A program made the translations under genes and the position numbers. A DNA stretch of 64,000 nucleotides, taken from NCBI GenBank assembly GCA_951799445.1, contig OX637289.1, forward strand, positions 47,592,264-47,656,263. The letters are read 5' to 3'. The first letter of the stretch is position 1. Every line of letters starts with the position of its first letter. This DNA comes from Pseudisothecium myosuroides. Its lineage: Eukaryota; Streptophyta; Bryopsida; Hypnales; Lembophyllaceae. The notes beneath the pieces are model-generated. The model saw only the letters and a program-made list of their open reading frames with translations, ran no database searches and had not been told where the DNA came from. Shown piece after piece: positions 22,433-32,249 of this stretch.

Positions 22433-23426
22433 ATCAACTCGAATTGAGTTGAAATCTGGAAATTCAGACCCATAAATCAAACGCAATAGATTGTTCGCAG
22501 GCTCTCCGTTCAACTCGATTCGAGTTGAATCCAAAAACCTAGATTTCCAGTAACGGAACGCAGTCCGTGCATAGAAAACTCTCCATTCAACTCGATCCGA
22601 GTTGAATAATATAAATTGATACTGTAAAACGCTGCATAAGAAAGGTATACCAGAATACCCAATCAACTCGACTCGAGTTAAATAAGCAAAATCCAGTATC
22701 GTAAGGGAGCTGAGCAGGTCGATAGCAGACGCCATTCAACTCGATCCGAGTTGAATCCGCACAACCGGTCAAAGAAAACTACAAATCAAGGACCATAGGG
22801 CAACCCCTATTCAACTCGGACCGAGTTGAATTTATGAATAGGCAGGCATTGAGCGACGGTCGTGGAGCCCATAGACGTAGAAACATTAGAAAGAACAACT
22901 CGATACGAGTTGATCAAGTTTGTAGACATTAGAAGGAGACTCCAGGTGATCCTTGAACGACTATGTTCTACTTGGTTCGAGTTGAACTGAGAACCAAACA
23001 ATAGATCGTAGAAAACTGAGCAGTTCACCAATTCTGCAATTAAAGTCGTATCGAGTGAAGTAAAGAACTCACTCCACGAATAAGAACACTGCCTAAATAA
23101 TGGGAATGTGAGTGGAATCGACCTAACAATAAGAAGAAAACTACAATTCATTCCGTCTGTTCAAGTCAAGTCGACTTGAAATGTGTAACTATTGATAGTG
23201 TAGCGGTATGCTGAATCACAGACCCTACTATGAGAAGTTCACGTACCTCCGGACTCCATCTAAAAGATCCGCAAGTTATAGGCGTTGGGGAGGTCCAAGT
23301 AGAGTTTTCAAATCGGGTCAACTTAAACTATTCAGAATGACGTTTGTAAAAATTAAGACACGAATAAAATGCACCTCGAGAATGCCAAGTTCATTGGCTC
23401 ACCGGTTTAACTTGAACCGAGTTGAA
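22433..23426. repeat. Right array of 21-bp palindromic sites with unique spacers
   Basis: Full sites start at 22433, 22509, 22586, 22662, 22735, 22810, 22894 and 22966, with a decayed one near 23040. Intervals are 76, 77, 76, 73, 75, 84, 72 and 74 bp. Further sites start at 23160, 23307 and 23406. The ~55-bp spacers are unrelated to each other. Both half-site variants (CAACTC and CAAGTC) occur in all combinations, so some sites are not perfect palindromes; this fits recognition of half-sites by a dimeric protein better than an RNA hairpin. The array ends just before the ATG at 23455. Confidence 0.9.
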
Positions 23427-23454
23427 ACTAACAAGGGTGTATGTGCGTGCAGTC

Positions 23455-24893
23455 ATGGAAGACCAGAAGACTAAACTTCACGTCAACTTCAAGCGCTTCC
23501 TCATTGAGGGGGACGAGGACCCGGAAGACTTCGGCGATGACCTCATCCTCGGCGAGTGCTGGACCTGGAACGAGCCAGAAAGTGTAGAATGCTGGAGCAT
23601 CTGTCTCACCCCCTGTTCAGGGCATCTCAGCTTCAAAACAAAGTATAAAAACTGCCAGGAAATGCTGCCAGTATCCTTAATCGAGTGTGTGACAGAGTTC
23701 AAGACTGGTCCAGACAACATATTCATAATTTCATGCAAGACGATCGACCCTGACCAGGAGGAGGAGTACGCATTCTCGTACATCGTCCCCGCCAAGGATA
23801 TAATTTACTCAGTCTCAATGACAGTCCGGAGCCTTGAAAACTCAGCATACAAGGGGGTTCACTTGAACCTGATTAATGCCATCGAGAACAAGAGGTGGGT
23901 CAGCAAGGACGGAAGACCCCTATCCCATAAGGTCCTCTTGTCTTGGCTTAACTACCTTCTCAAGGGGTTCGAGAATGAGCGAGACAAGCTCAAAGAAAAT
24001 AAGGCGAAATTAGTACCGATGGCGATATCGAGGGAGTACACATCAGGGGGGGCTAGTCACGGGTCTCTCGTCGTGGATACAGCAGAGACGCAGAAGAGCC
24101 GAACGAAGCGCAAGTCCATTGCCGTGGACGCAAGAAGGGTGCGGGACAAAACTCCAGCCAAGGGGAAGAAGCTTCAAGCCAAGGCTGATGCCGAGGAAAG
24201 AGCGAAGGAATTGGAGGAAGAGAGCATGACCTCCACGCTCACTGAAATTCCGAGGGACGCGCAGAACAGTCGGGTGGAGGTCAACTACGAGGAGTCTAGG
24301 AAAATTTACGAGGACTATTGGTCACAATGCACGGACTCGTACATTGACGGGGTCGAAGTGTCCCAAGAAATCTCAATCGACCAACTAGAGAGCCCACCAG
24401 CAGAACTGAACGTCCGTTGCCTCGAAGAGAAGGGCATAAGTCGGCTCTCCAATTTTACCTGGAGATGCCCGACCTAAGGAAGAAGATGATGCTTTGTGCA
24501 ATGCCTCAGGGCCTGACTGAGCGGCCCGGAGACTTCAAAGATGTCGCCTCGGGGAAATTTTGGATGATCAACGGGCAGCACAGCGTGGAGGCTGCCAAGA
24601 GGATGAGAAACCTTCCCGGGTACGAGGCTAAGTTCGAGAAATTCAAGACGTGGGAGTGCTACGTTGTCTGGAACAAGGACACCAGGATAATTTGCAAAAT
24701 ATCAGCGTGGTATAACCGAGTCAACCACTTCCAGAACTACCAGCCGACCTGGGCCAGCAACATCCTTAGTGCCAGAAATGTCTGGATTAGCCTCGGCAGT
24801 CCTCCTCTGCCAAAGGAGCCGACAGAGGTGGGGTCGACCATGAGGAAAGACCCTAAGTCAACGACGGATGTAGCCTCGACTCTTAAGTGGAAT
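23455..24893 (+). pseudogene. Exon 1: N-terminal region with ParB/sulfiredoxin-like motif
   Basis: It begins MEDQKTKLHVNFKRFL. The first ~200 residues are an unassigned globular-looking region, followed by a lysine/arginine-rich, charged stretch (about 23990-24250). A one-base deletion near 24430 shifts the frame; 1,439 bases is one short of a multiple of three. After the shift comes FWMINGQHSVEAAKRM (about 24557-24610), which resembles the DGQHR-x-A-A core of ParB/Srx-like domains, then a conserved-looking W/Y-rich stretch. The donor is AAT|GTAAGC at 24894. The ParB resemblance rests on this one motif; if real, the domain could bind nucleotide or DNA. Confidence 0.5.
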
Positions 24894-24906
24894 GTAAGCT
24901 ACCTCA

Positions 24907-24994
24907 TTCTACTCGATTCGACTTGAATCGTTTTTCTCTGTCGCTGCCTCTGGACGATTTCTATTTTCTTTGATTCAAGTCGATGTGAGTTGAA
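24907..24994. repeat. Two palindromic sites in intron 1
   Basis: Sites start at 24907 and 24974, 67 bp apart, within the 144-bp intron 24894-25037. They are the same family as the arrays at 7864 and 22433. Confidence 0.85.
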
Positions 24995-25037
24995 TCCTCA
25001 GCATGACTAATTTCTAACGTTCTCGACTTTTATGCAG

Positions 25038-26393
25038 GAATTTCAAGACGCCATGAAACTTCGCTTCACAATGATCAACGTCAAGAAGAATCAAGACGCC
25101 GCCAACAGAGCGCAGCTTGAGAAACTCGACATCCACAACGAGATCAATCTGATCACTGCAACCGATGAGGTCCACAACTTGTGGAAGGAGGTTATTTCGA
25201 AGTACACAGAGGGGCTTCTCATTGATCCGGAGTCTTTGAAGCCGATGAAGGATACAAAGGTCTGGGACCAAGAGAAGGACGGTGCATTCTCCCGCGAGTT
25301 CTTCAAGTGGATGGGAAACACCATTGAGAACGATCTGAAGAGACTTGCTCTGCACCTCCTCAACAGAACACCAAACAGGACCCTCCCGTATCCGAAGGTG
25401 ACAATCAAGAAGGTCCCAAGAGTCATTCCCGATTGCTACAGCTCGGGGATGTGGCTGGAGAGAGTCAAGAGGAAATGGGCTGTGAAGAAGTTTCTGTGGC
25501 TTGAGAAGCGCAGCCTGGGATTCTTTGGATCGAAAGGATCGTACCGTCAGGAGGCGTGGAAGAGTTTCAAGAGGAAGTATGACATCACGCAGGCCACGAA
25601 GCAGCTGCTCTTGACGGGTCCCAAGGAAGAGTTCTTCTCCCAGGTGAGGAGACCATCCACGAAGAACAAGAAATGCAAAGAGTTGTCGCCTTATGCTGCG
25701 GAGTTCTTCAAGGTATTCCTCAGGAGCAAAGGAAAGTATAAGAAGCCCAAGGCTCGGGCTTACTTGAGGTCATACGACTCCAAGGAAGACGTAATGGGGT
25801 CCTGGGCCGCCGAGGCATGGGATGACTCCATGAAGAGCTCTATCAAGCTTGCGCTACTGGACTTCCACAACATCTCAAGAGTGAAATATAAGAGCACGGC
25901 CCCGAAAGAATCTCCGTATTACAAAGAATTCATGGATAGGGCACTGGCATTGACCGACCCATGCCTCACGGATCCGCAGGTCTAGCTGTGGATTACCAGG
26001 AATGAGGAGGTGGACGACCAGGTGAGGGGATTCATCAGGACGGGGAAGATGGCGGGCGTCTACACCTCGAACTATGCAGTGTACATCCCGGCCGTGCCTG
26101 TGAAGCGCCTCATGGACCTTAATCCAAATTCTTCTGCTGCTAAGGCCCCCGTGCACCTCATCTTTCTAATTAAAAGAGGTGCTCAGATTAAGCCCAGGTC
26201 AATACCGAGAAGATTTGAGGTGCTGATGGACGGCAACTAGTCCAAGGCGGGATCGTACAACGAGCTGGAGTACCGGATTTATGACACGGAACTCTGAATG
26301 GAGTTCTACCTCGGCGTGCTCGACCTCTTCTGCAACTCCCGCAACGATGTCCTCTCCATTTTTGTCGGGGACAAATTTGTGTGTGTTGCCTGG
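25038..26393 (+). pseudogene. Exon 2: possible DNA-methylase-like segment
   Basis: The acceptor TATGCAG is at 25031-25037 and the donor TGG|GTATGT at 26394. The 452-codon frame holds stops at 25983 (TAG), 26238 (TAG) and 26295 (TGA). The middle is Lys/Arg-rich with many aromatic residues (25420-25900). The end reads MEFYLGVLDLFCN then DVLSIFVGDKFVCVAW, which resembles the PGD-x-VLD-x-F-x-G-x-GTT-x-AA block at the end of N6/N4 DNA methyltransferases. A DPPY-type catalytic motif was not found, so any methylase would be degenerate or misassigned. ParB-methylase fusions are known in phages and bacteria, which makes the order suggestive only. Confidence 0.4.
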
Positions 26394-26421
26394 GTATGTT
26401 GTTTGTCTTGTCTCCGTTGCA

Positions 26422-26706
26422 TTCAAGTCGGGTCGAGTTGAATTCACTTGGTGTCCAGGAGATCCTGTTTTTTGAATCATTTTCTTATGTTGTGGTTTGT
26501 TGAGTTTCCTAGTTCGCTTATTGATTAGTTGTTTCAAGTCGATCCGAGTTGAACTTCGCATGCACTGTGCTGTTCCAAATTCAAGTCGGTCCGAGTTGAA
26601 CTTCGCATGCACTGTGTAGTTTTCATATTCAAGTTGGTCCGAGTTGAATTCTTACTTCTTGGGACCAATCGTGCATGCTGGGGGAGTTAAGTTGATCCGA
26701 CATAAA
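26422..26706. repeat. Four to five palindromic sites in intron 2
   Basis: Sites start at 26422, 26533, 26580 and 26628, with a decayed one near 26686. The units at 26533 and 26580 are a local tandem duplication: both are followed by CTTCGCATGCACTGTG. They lie in intron 26394-26745. Confidence 0.85.
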
Positions 26707-26745
26707 CTTCAGATATCCAGTACTGAATCATGTGTTGTCTGGCAG

Positions 26746-27664
26746 ATGTCTGGCATGGATCATTTCTCCATCGATGACGCGGACTTCCATGAAAAATTTC
26801 AGGACATGGCTGTCAAGTCGGAGAATCTAGACAAGGATGACTTCCTTCAGTCCAGCTATTTTGTCGACGAGCATGCCCACCCCGAGAAGGCGCCGCCCAC
26901 ACCCGGCAAGAAGGGGTCGCGCTCGAGAAAGGGGAAGGAGAGGACGACATCTCCTGTTGGAGAGCCCTCTCAGCAATTGGTGTTGCTGGACACGGTGGTC
27001 AACCTGGAAGGAGGGGAAGGCAAGGAGAGAGAATGGGTTGACCCTGTCGATGCCGTGATTGCTGCTAACCCGACTAGTTTTCCGGATTCAGGAAACCGAC
27101 AAGAATCAAGCCTCATGCGCGGGTCCTCAGCATCTGCAGGAGATCACGTGAATGTGACTCCGACTTCCAATCGGAGCGTTCCGGCAAAGAGGAGGAGAGA
27201 AGACGCGATGGCGGAGTTCAGTAGGTCCGATTTCATGAAGTGGCAGGCTGCAGTCGACAGCAGACAAGAGTTGGACAAGGCGGAGATGATGGTCTACATG
27301 AAGAGCCTGGTGCGGAGCGTTATTTCCGAGATTGCCGTGCAGCCCGTGCAGCAGGCTCTACCTGGTCCTTCACTTCGAATTGAGGCTCAGCAAGCAGAGA
27401 GCGTGAGACCGGCCCCACAGATTCAAGACGTCTCGAGGTCATTACTGGCTTCACCATCCATAGTACCCGAGGATGCCAATGCTGGGGTGGGTATTCCTGA
27501 CGTTGCTGACCACGCTGAGGATTTCCAAGACGTGGCTGAGGTCGAGGAAGACATGGAGGATGACCTGGCGGAGGTGGCCGTGGATCGGATGTCTGAAGAA
27601 GTGCAGGAGTTGGATGAGGTCTAGCCTGAGCAGGCCTCGGATCCATTCACAGACACCCAGCCAG
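26746..27664 (+). pseudogene. Exon 3: disordered, charged linker
   Basis: The acceptor CTGGCAG is at 26739-26745, and the inferred donor CCAG|GTGG at 27665 leaves one base to complete the next codon. The encoded protein is low-complexity: Lys/Arg/Ser-rich around 26890-26960, a possible nuclear-localisation cluster AKRRRED near 27185, and an acidic C-terminal part (about 27480-27620). The TAG at 27622 interrupts the frame and the codons remain open beyond it to the donor. No catalytic domain was recognised. Confidence 0.5.
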
Positions 27665-27694
27665 GTGGTTCCCAGGACCTTCCCTGACCTCTCA

Positions 27695-27715
27695 TTCAAC
27701 TCGACCCGAGTTGAA
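27695..27715. repeat. Single palindromic site in intron 3
   Basis: One full site with centre ACC lies in intron 27665-27885. It is the last copy of the family in the window. Confidence 0.85.
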
Positions 27716-27885
27716 CCTTCTGAATCGTCTATCGTCATTTCCTTGAAGATGCACTACGTAGTTACAGGTAGATAGGTGGGCGAAGACTTTGATGTTGTAT
27801 ATATTGTAAATGTATTTCTCGTTCCGAAACTATGTAATAAATATATTTTTTCTCACAAAGCTCTTTCTGTGTACGATTTTTACAG

Positions 27886-28178
27886 GCGCAGACCCTCTTC
27901 CTTCCGAAAATCTGGCTGTTGGTTGTGCTCGTCCGTCTAGTCCCCGGAATGTGTGCACTCTGTCGTTGTCCGCGAATGAGGAATCAGTGGTAGACTTAGG
28001 TGCTGCACATCCCACACGGCCTGATTCGCCAAGAATTCCCGACAATGTTCCGTCTTTAGCTGAGGAGGTGGCCAGAGCCTGCAGTCCGGACGACGCGATT
28101 TTCCAGCTTGAAATTCCTCCGTCGGCGGCGTTGGTGGATGCAGTCATCCCTTCACCAGTACGCGAGGATGCGGATCCA
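27886..28178 (+). pseudogene. Exon 4: short linker exon
   Basis: The acceptor TTTTTACAG is at 27877-27885 and the donor CCA|GTGAGT at 28179. It encodes about 98 residues rich in Pro, Ser, Ala and acidic residues with no domain recognised. The frame is open and enters and leaves in phases that fit exons 3 and 5. Confidence 0.5.
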
Positions 28179-28325
28179 GTGAGTGCTCTGCCTCACATGT
28201 AATTTTTAGTGTTCTTCTTAGTGGTTGTTAGTTCACCCTAGTCGTTATGTGCTTATGTGGATTTGCAGTAGCAAGGTGCGCATGGGTTTGACGAGTTGAA
28301 AATTGTCGTTGTTCATTCTGAATAG

Positions 28326-29258
28326 GTTAGAAGTGAGAGAAGGATACCTGTAGGTGAAGAGGACGTGCAGGTTCTTCCCCCATTCTCGTCCAGGGTGACA
28401 TAGAAGAAATGGCTCAATGTCGTCTTGGATCTGAATGGCTTACTTTGCGTGTGCGAGGAACTGATTTATGACTTAGATGAAAAGAGAATTTGCTCTCCCT
28501 GTGAGGTAGATCCTAAGCTAGGGCACCTGACAGTGGAGATGAACAGGGTCACTCGTCGACCACACTTGAGGAAGTTCCTGCAGGAGTTAAACTCCATTGC
28601 CAACGTGTCGGTTTGGAGCTCCATGAACAGGTCGTATGCCGAATTGGTTTGCGTGAACCTGTTCTATAAATTAGATCCACCACTGTATATACTCAGACAA
28701 GAACAATGCAACGTTCTGAAGTGCAGATCGAGAGATGGAAAAAGTTTAGTTAACTTCAGATTGAGCGGGACAGAGAAGGACCTCTTCTTGAAACCCTTGG
28801 AGAAGTTGTTCAATTTGAGCCGTTCTTGCTTCTCTAAACACAATACAATTATTGTAGATGACAAACCGGAGAAGCACTTCATGAACGACCCCGTGAATGT
28901 GGTGCTCTTCGACACGTGGTCGCGTGAGGGTTATGGAGCAAGAGATTCGATCCTCATAGATCATCTTCTCCCTTGGATTCAAAGACTGCACACGGAGAGG
29001 CCTTGGGAACTGTATCCCTTTCGGAGAGACGATAATATGGGGGGCCTCCACCTTGCCCTACAGCCCAACCAAAGCAAGTACAAGGAGCTGGCAAGGGCAC
29101 TGGAGGTCTCCAATTTTATCATTGACGAGTTTAGAGAGAAGAGTGGTAGGCCTTACGTGTCTCCTAAAAAGCCAGGTAGTTCGAAGCGCAAGGAGCTTGA
29201 TATAGAGGACATGATGTTCGTCAATTGTCCGCGACCTGACATAGATGGGGATTTTTAG
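28326..29258 (+). pseudogene. Exon 5: FCP1/NIF-type (HAD) phosphatase domain
   Basis: After an in-frame TAG (28401) the domain starts KKWLNVVLDLNGLLC. The Asp at 28428 would be the nucleophile. The position usually Asp in DxDGT is Asn (DLNG), as in a known plant subfamily of NIF-like proteins. Then follow PHLRKFLQEL and VSVWSSMN (28560-28630), QEQCNVLKC, FLKPLEKLF, and TIIVDDKPEKH (about 28846-28880), the second acidic motif. The order and spacing fit NLI-interacting-factor phosphatases, which dephosphorylate proteins such as the RNA polymerase II tail. The exon ends with TAG abutting a GTGCTT donor at 29259. I am confident of the family; activity is not expected with the stops present. Confidence 0.7.
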
Positions 29259-29424
29259 GTGCTTTAGTGCATTGCCTTCTCTTCATGTGTGCTACAACAT
29301 CTGCTTGTCAAACCGCTGCCCTTCATAATATGTACTTATTTGTTGTGGATAATGAAGAAGTTAGCAATTGCACAACATATTGTATTGCGTACATACCTGA
29401 ATTTCATTCCTCTGTTTGCCACAG

Positions 29425-29772
29425 GCTTTGCCCCATAATTCGTTCTCAAATGTTGAGTGTGGCGGCAAGTCTACTGCCTCTCATGATTCGTTTTCAGACT
29501 ATGGTTAGTTTGCAATATCAGAAAGTGCTGTGGGGCACATTATGTTTTCTGCTAAAACGGCGCAATCCACAATGGACTTCTCCGCGATGCCTGTCGATGA
29601 CGGGGTAGTGGATAGTCCACCAAACACGAAGAAGCGCACCAACACTATCAGCTCTCCTTCTCCATTGAAATCCTGCCGAAGATCGACCTCACCCCAAGAT
29701 GGCTTTGGATTGAATCCGGAGACGCAAAGAAAGCTGTACGGTGAACAAATAGGTGTGCTCCCCACCCTCGAG
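29425..29772 (+). pseudogene. Exon 6: Ser/Thr-rich segment
   Basis: The acceptor TTGCCACAG ends at 29424 and the donor GAG|GTACGA is at 29773. A TAG at 29506 interrupts 116 codons. The peptide is Ser-rich with a basic patch (NTKKRT), probably disordered. No function was recognised. Confidence 0.5.
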
Positions 29773-29852
29773 GTACGAAGGTTTTCATTTTCTGGTTTAG
29801 CTTTTGAACTTGTGTTTGTCAACTCCATTGGATTGCAAATTTCTGATTTCAG

Positions 29853-30215
29853 TTGGCTTGGCAGGGCAGTGACATCGTGCCTAAGTCTGTTGCCAACACC
29901 GGCAATGGTGTGCAAGGTTTGGCACTTCCAAATTCCGATTCAAGAGAGTTGCCTACAACAGCAAGAGTTTCCAGAGCTCATTTGCCTCGATGCAATCCGT
30001 TGGGAGTTGCCACACGACAATCCAAGTCACATAATATTGTTATTAAACCGAGTTCTCTTAATCCCAAACCATGGGATGCTTGGGAAGAAAGGTCCTTGCG
30101 GGCGCAAAGACGGGAGATTGCGAGGACAACGTCTTCGCAGAAAAAAAATGGGTACAGTCGAGGGCCAGAGATCATCGCGGCATTGGAGAAGTTCAAGAGT
30201 ACATCGCAATCGTAG
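29853..30215 (+). pseudogene. Exon 7: basic C-terminal tail
   Basis: The acceptor TGATTTCAG is at 29844-29852, after an 80-bp intron. It encodes 120 residues ending TSQS and TAG, rich in Arg, Lys and Ser (ERSLRAQRREIARTT). A later in-frame TAA lies about 75 bp on, so if this TAG is also decay the tail would be longer. An AT-rich 3' region follows. Confidence 0.5.
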
Positions 30216-30427
30216 TATGTAGATAAAAGACAGTGGAGGACATTTCACTCCCTCTATTGTAGTAATATAAAATTTTCGTGTATCACTTAATTGTTATTGA
30301 GTGGTTTACATATTTGGGTTCCGATCGTTGTGCCATTTTGTAGTAAATAGCTGAAGTTCGGTGCTAGGAATCATGAATTGTTCCAAACTATGAAAGAAGG
30401 TGCCACAATGTTGTAGCTGACAGTTTT

Positions 30428-30746
30428 TGAAGAGGGTACCTCAGTGTTTAAAGGATTAAATAAATTGCAAAGTGTATGTAGCAACTAATTCCACAACAGA
30501 TATGAAATCAAGAACGGAACTTAGAAAACTATAGAAACAAGTTATGTCAATCTCCTTCGCAAATACTCTTATAGACTGCAGTTTATACACTGCGGTGTGC
30601 AAGAGTATTTGTCAAGAAGCATGACATAACTTGTTTCTATAGTTGTCTAAGCTCCGGTCTTGAATTCATATCCGCTGTGTAATTTGTTGCTACCTATAGT
30701 TTGCACCTAAATTTCATCCTTCGAATACTGAGGTATCCTTTTTAGG
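30428..30746. repeat. Foldback hairpin (~145-bp arms)
   Basis: The left arm (about 30428-30575) and right arm (about 30590-30746) are inverted copies sharing TATAGAAACAAGTTATGT, AAATACTCTT and ACCTCAGT words. The loop is about 10-15 bases. It lies 200 bp beyond the large decayed gene. It is likely a MITE-type element or its remnant; similarity between arms fades outward, so no target duplication could be set. Confidence 0.75.
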
Positions 30747-32249
30747 AATTCTTTATTTACAATAGCATGTCACTTTCTCCAAAGGTCGCGTTGAACTGCT
30801 ATAGAAAATCACATTTCATAGTGATTGTACATTGAGTGATTATGTATAGATACATTGAAACATTACTTTCAATAAATTGCAGTCTAATTTGTAATTACTA
30901 CATGGTATTTCAAAATTTTCTTTTTGTATGCGTTCTTTTTGTGTCATTGCATTGCAAAATTTGTAAGTATAGAGATGAAATTCTCTTAAATTTATGAGTT
31001 GTAGTGTTTGAAATAACTCCCATTTCCCTAGAAAACTCCCATTTTAATGAATATGATGTTCATTGTAGCGTCTACAAGATGGTACAGAAAGTTATCTTTT
31101 ATCCTAGGCTGGTTTCAATATTGGGAATACAAAATGCCGAAGCCCAAAGCATCTAGTATCTCATGACAAGAGAACCTTGGTGTCAAACTTGTCCATGAGT
31201 AACTATGCTATCTTTGCAAGAATTTAGATACATCATTTTGATGATTGCAATAAAGAAGGAAATGATGCCAAAATTATAAACTATGTCTCATTTTAGCCTT
31301 CTTTTCTAAAACAATTCATGACAAATGAAATCAACCCTCCAAGTGTCACTAAAAAGAAACTCAAAAAGGTTCATGAGACTACCAATTGTATAAGGGTTGC
31401 ACCATTAAAAAGAACCTCAAAAAGTTCATGAGACATACCATGTGTAGTTGTGTACAAGAGTTTAGCAAATTTACATGAGTTCAACAATTTCAAACAAATA
31501 TAAAACAAGTTCTCAAATGCAACAAATATTTTTTTTGGTTTGAAAAAAAAATTAAGACTATCCAATGCCTGTTTATAGGCAAGCACAACCAAATGATAGA
31601 AGGTCTTTTACATGGATCTTACGTTGACAAGATTTCAATATGGACCATAAGAAGCAACCAACTAAATTCCAACAAGCCAAATACTTAAATTTCAACTATC
31701 CAAAAAATAGAACTAAATTAGAGTCAGCCATTTGGTAACTAATAAAGATAGATGCCTTGAAACCCAAATCAAACCTTTAATAGCCTTAAAAAAAGTGAAC
31801 TTTATGAAATAAAGAAATTCATGCCCTCCTTGGAAACAAGGAAAAAAGAAACTAGCTCCTTTTGTCCAAAATAGAAAACAATGTCATATAATACTTCTAT
31901 AAAAGTGTTTCCAAAATAAGTAAATAAATGGAAAGGAAAAAAACAAAAGTCATGCATAGCATTCATATTTCAAATGGATAAGGAAAAGGAAACAATGCAA
32001 GTAGCATAAAGAAAATACGCAAGGAACTCACCAATCATTCAAGCTCTAATTGTGTTACACAAGTTCATCACCTTACAAGTAACAAAAGCCATGTCCCCTA
32101 TGATGTTGTCTTGGCACCAAAAAAATATAATATGGTCTTCCATTTGGAAAACATGATGGTCAATTACTCAATTGGTGTACCTTTTTGCTTACACTCTATT
32201 AATAGTGACCAGAACTCTAGAAACAAATCTCTATTGAACTATATTGTAG
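30747..32249. other. AT-rich DNA, possible decayed C-terminal part of the hAT relic
   Basis: No frame longer than about 70 codons is visible. A short imperfect duplication lies at 31340-31440 (AAAAAG-TTCATGAGAC twice). It may hold the unrecognisable end of the hAT-like pseudogene on the minus strand. Confidence 0.35.

Larger units (their letters stand above)
23455..30215 (+). pseudogene. Seven-exon ParB-like / methylase-like / NIF-phosphatase fusion gene (decayed)
   Basis: Exons by sequence: 23455-24893, 25038-26393, 26746-27664, 27886-28178, 28326-29258, 29425-29772 and 29853-30215. Every junction has GT-AG ends and compatible phases (0, 0, 1, 0, 0, 0), so these pieces belong to one ~1,880-codon frame. 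The frame holds seven premature stops (25983 TAG, 26238 TAG, 26295 TGA, 27622 TAG, 28401 TAG, 29256 TAG, 29506 TAG) and one single-base deletion near 24430. The first ATG after the palindromic-site array was chosen as start. Introns 1-3 carry more of the sites; introns 4-6 do not. The domain combination is not one I recognise. It could be two genes merged by my exon chain, split around exon 3 or 4, but phase agreement favours one. Confidence 0.6.

Noticed and set aside
22433..23060. CRISPR array
   Set aside because: The repeat-spacer look is striking, but repeats vary at several bases, occur singly in introns, spacing is loose elsewhere, no cas gene is present and the DNA is eukaryotic. Described instead as an iteron-like array.
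23208..23474. Frames made of repeated STRVEL/SDRVEW-like peptides
   Set aside because: They are translations of the palindromic DNA site, not a protein repeat.
26199..26612. 137-codon minus-strand frame
   Set aside because: Overlaps exon 2 and the intron 2 sites on the opposite strand; a shadow frame.
483..30215. Reassigned TAG codon (glutamine) as in some green algae
   Set aside because: The 717-codon RRN3 gene has no in-frame TAG or TAA and ends in TGA, and the two interrupted genes also carry TAA and TGA stops. Decay is simpler.
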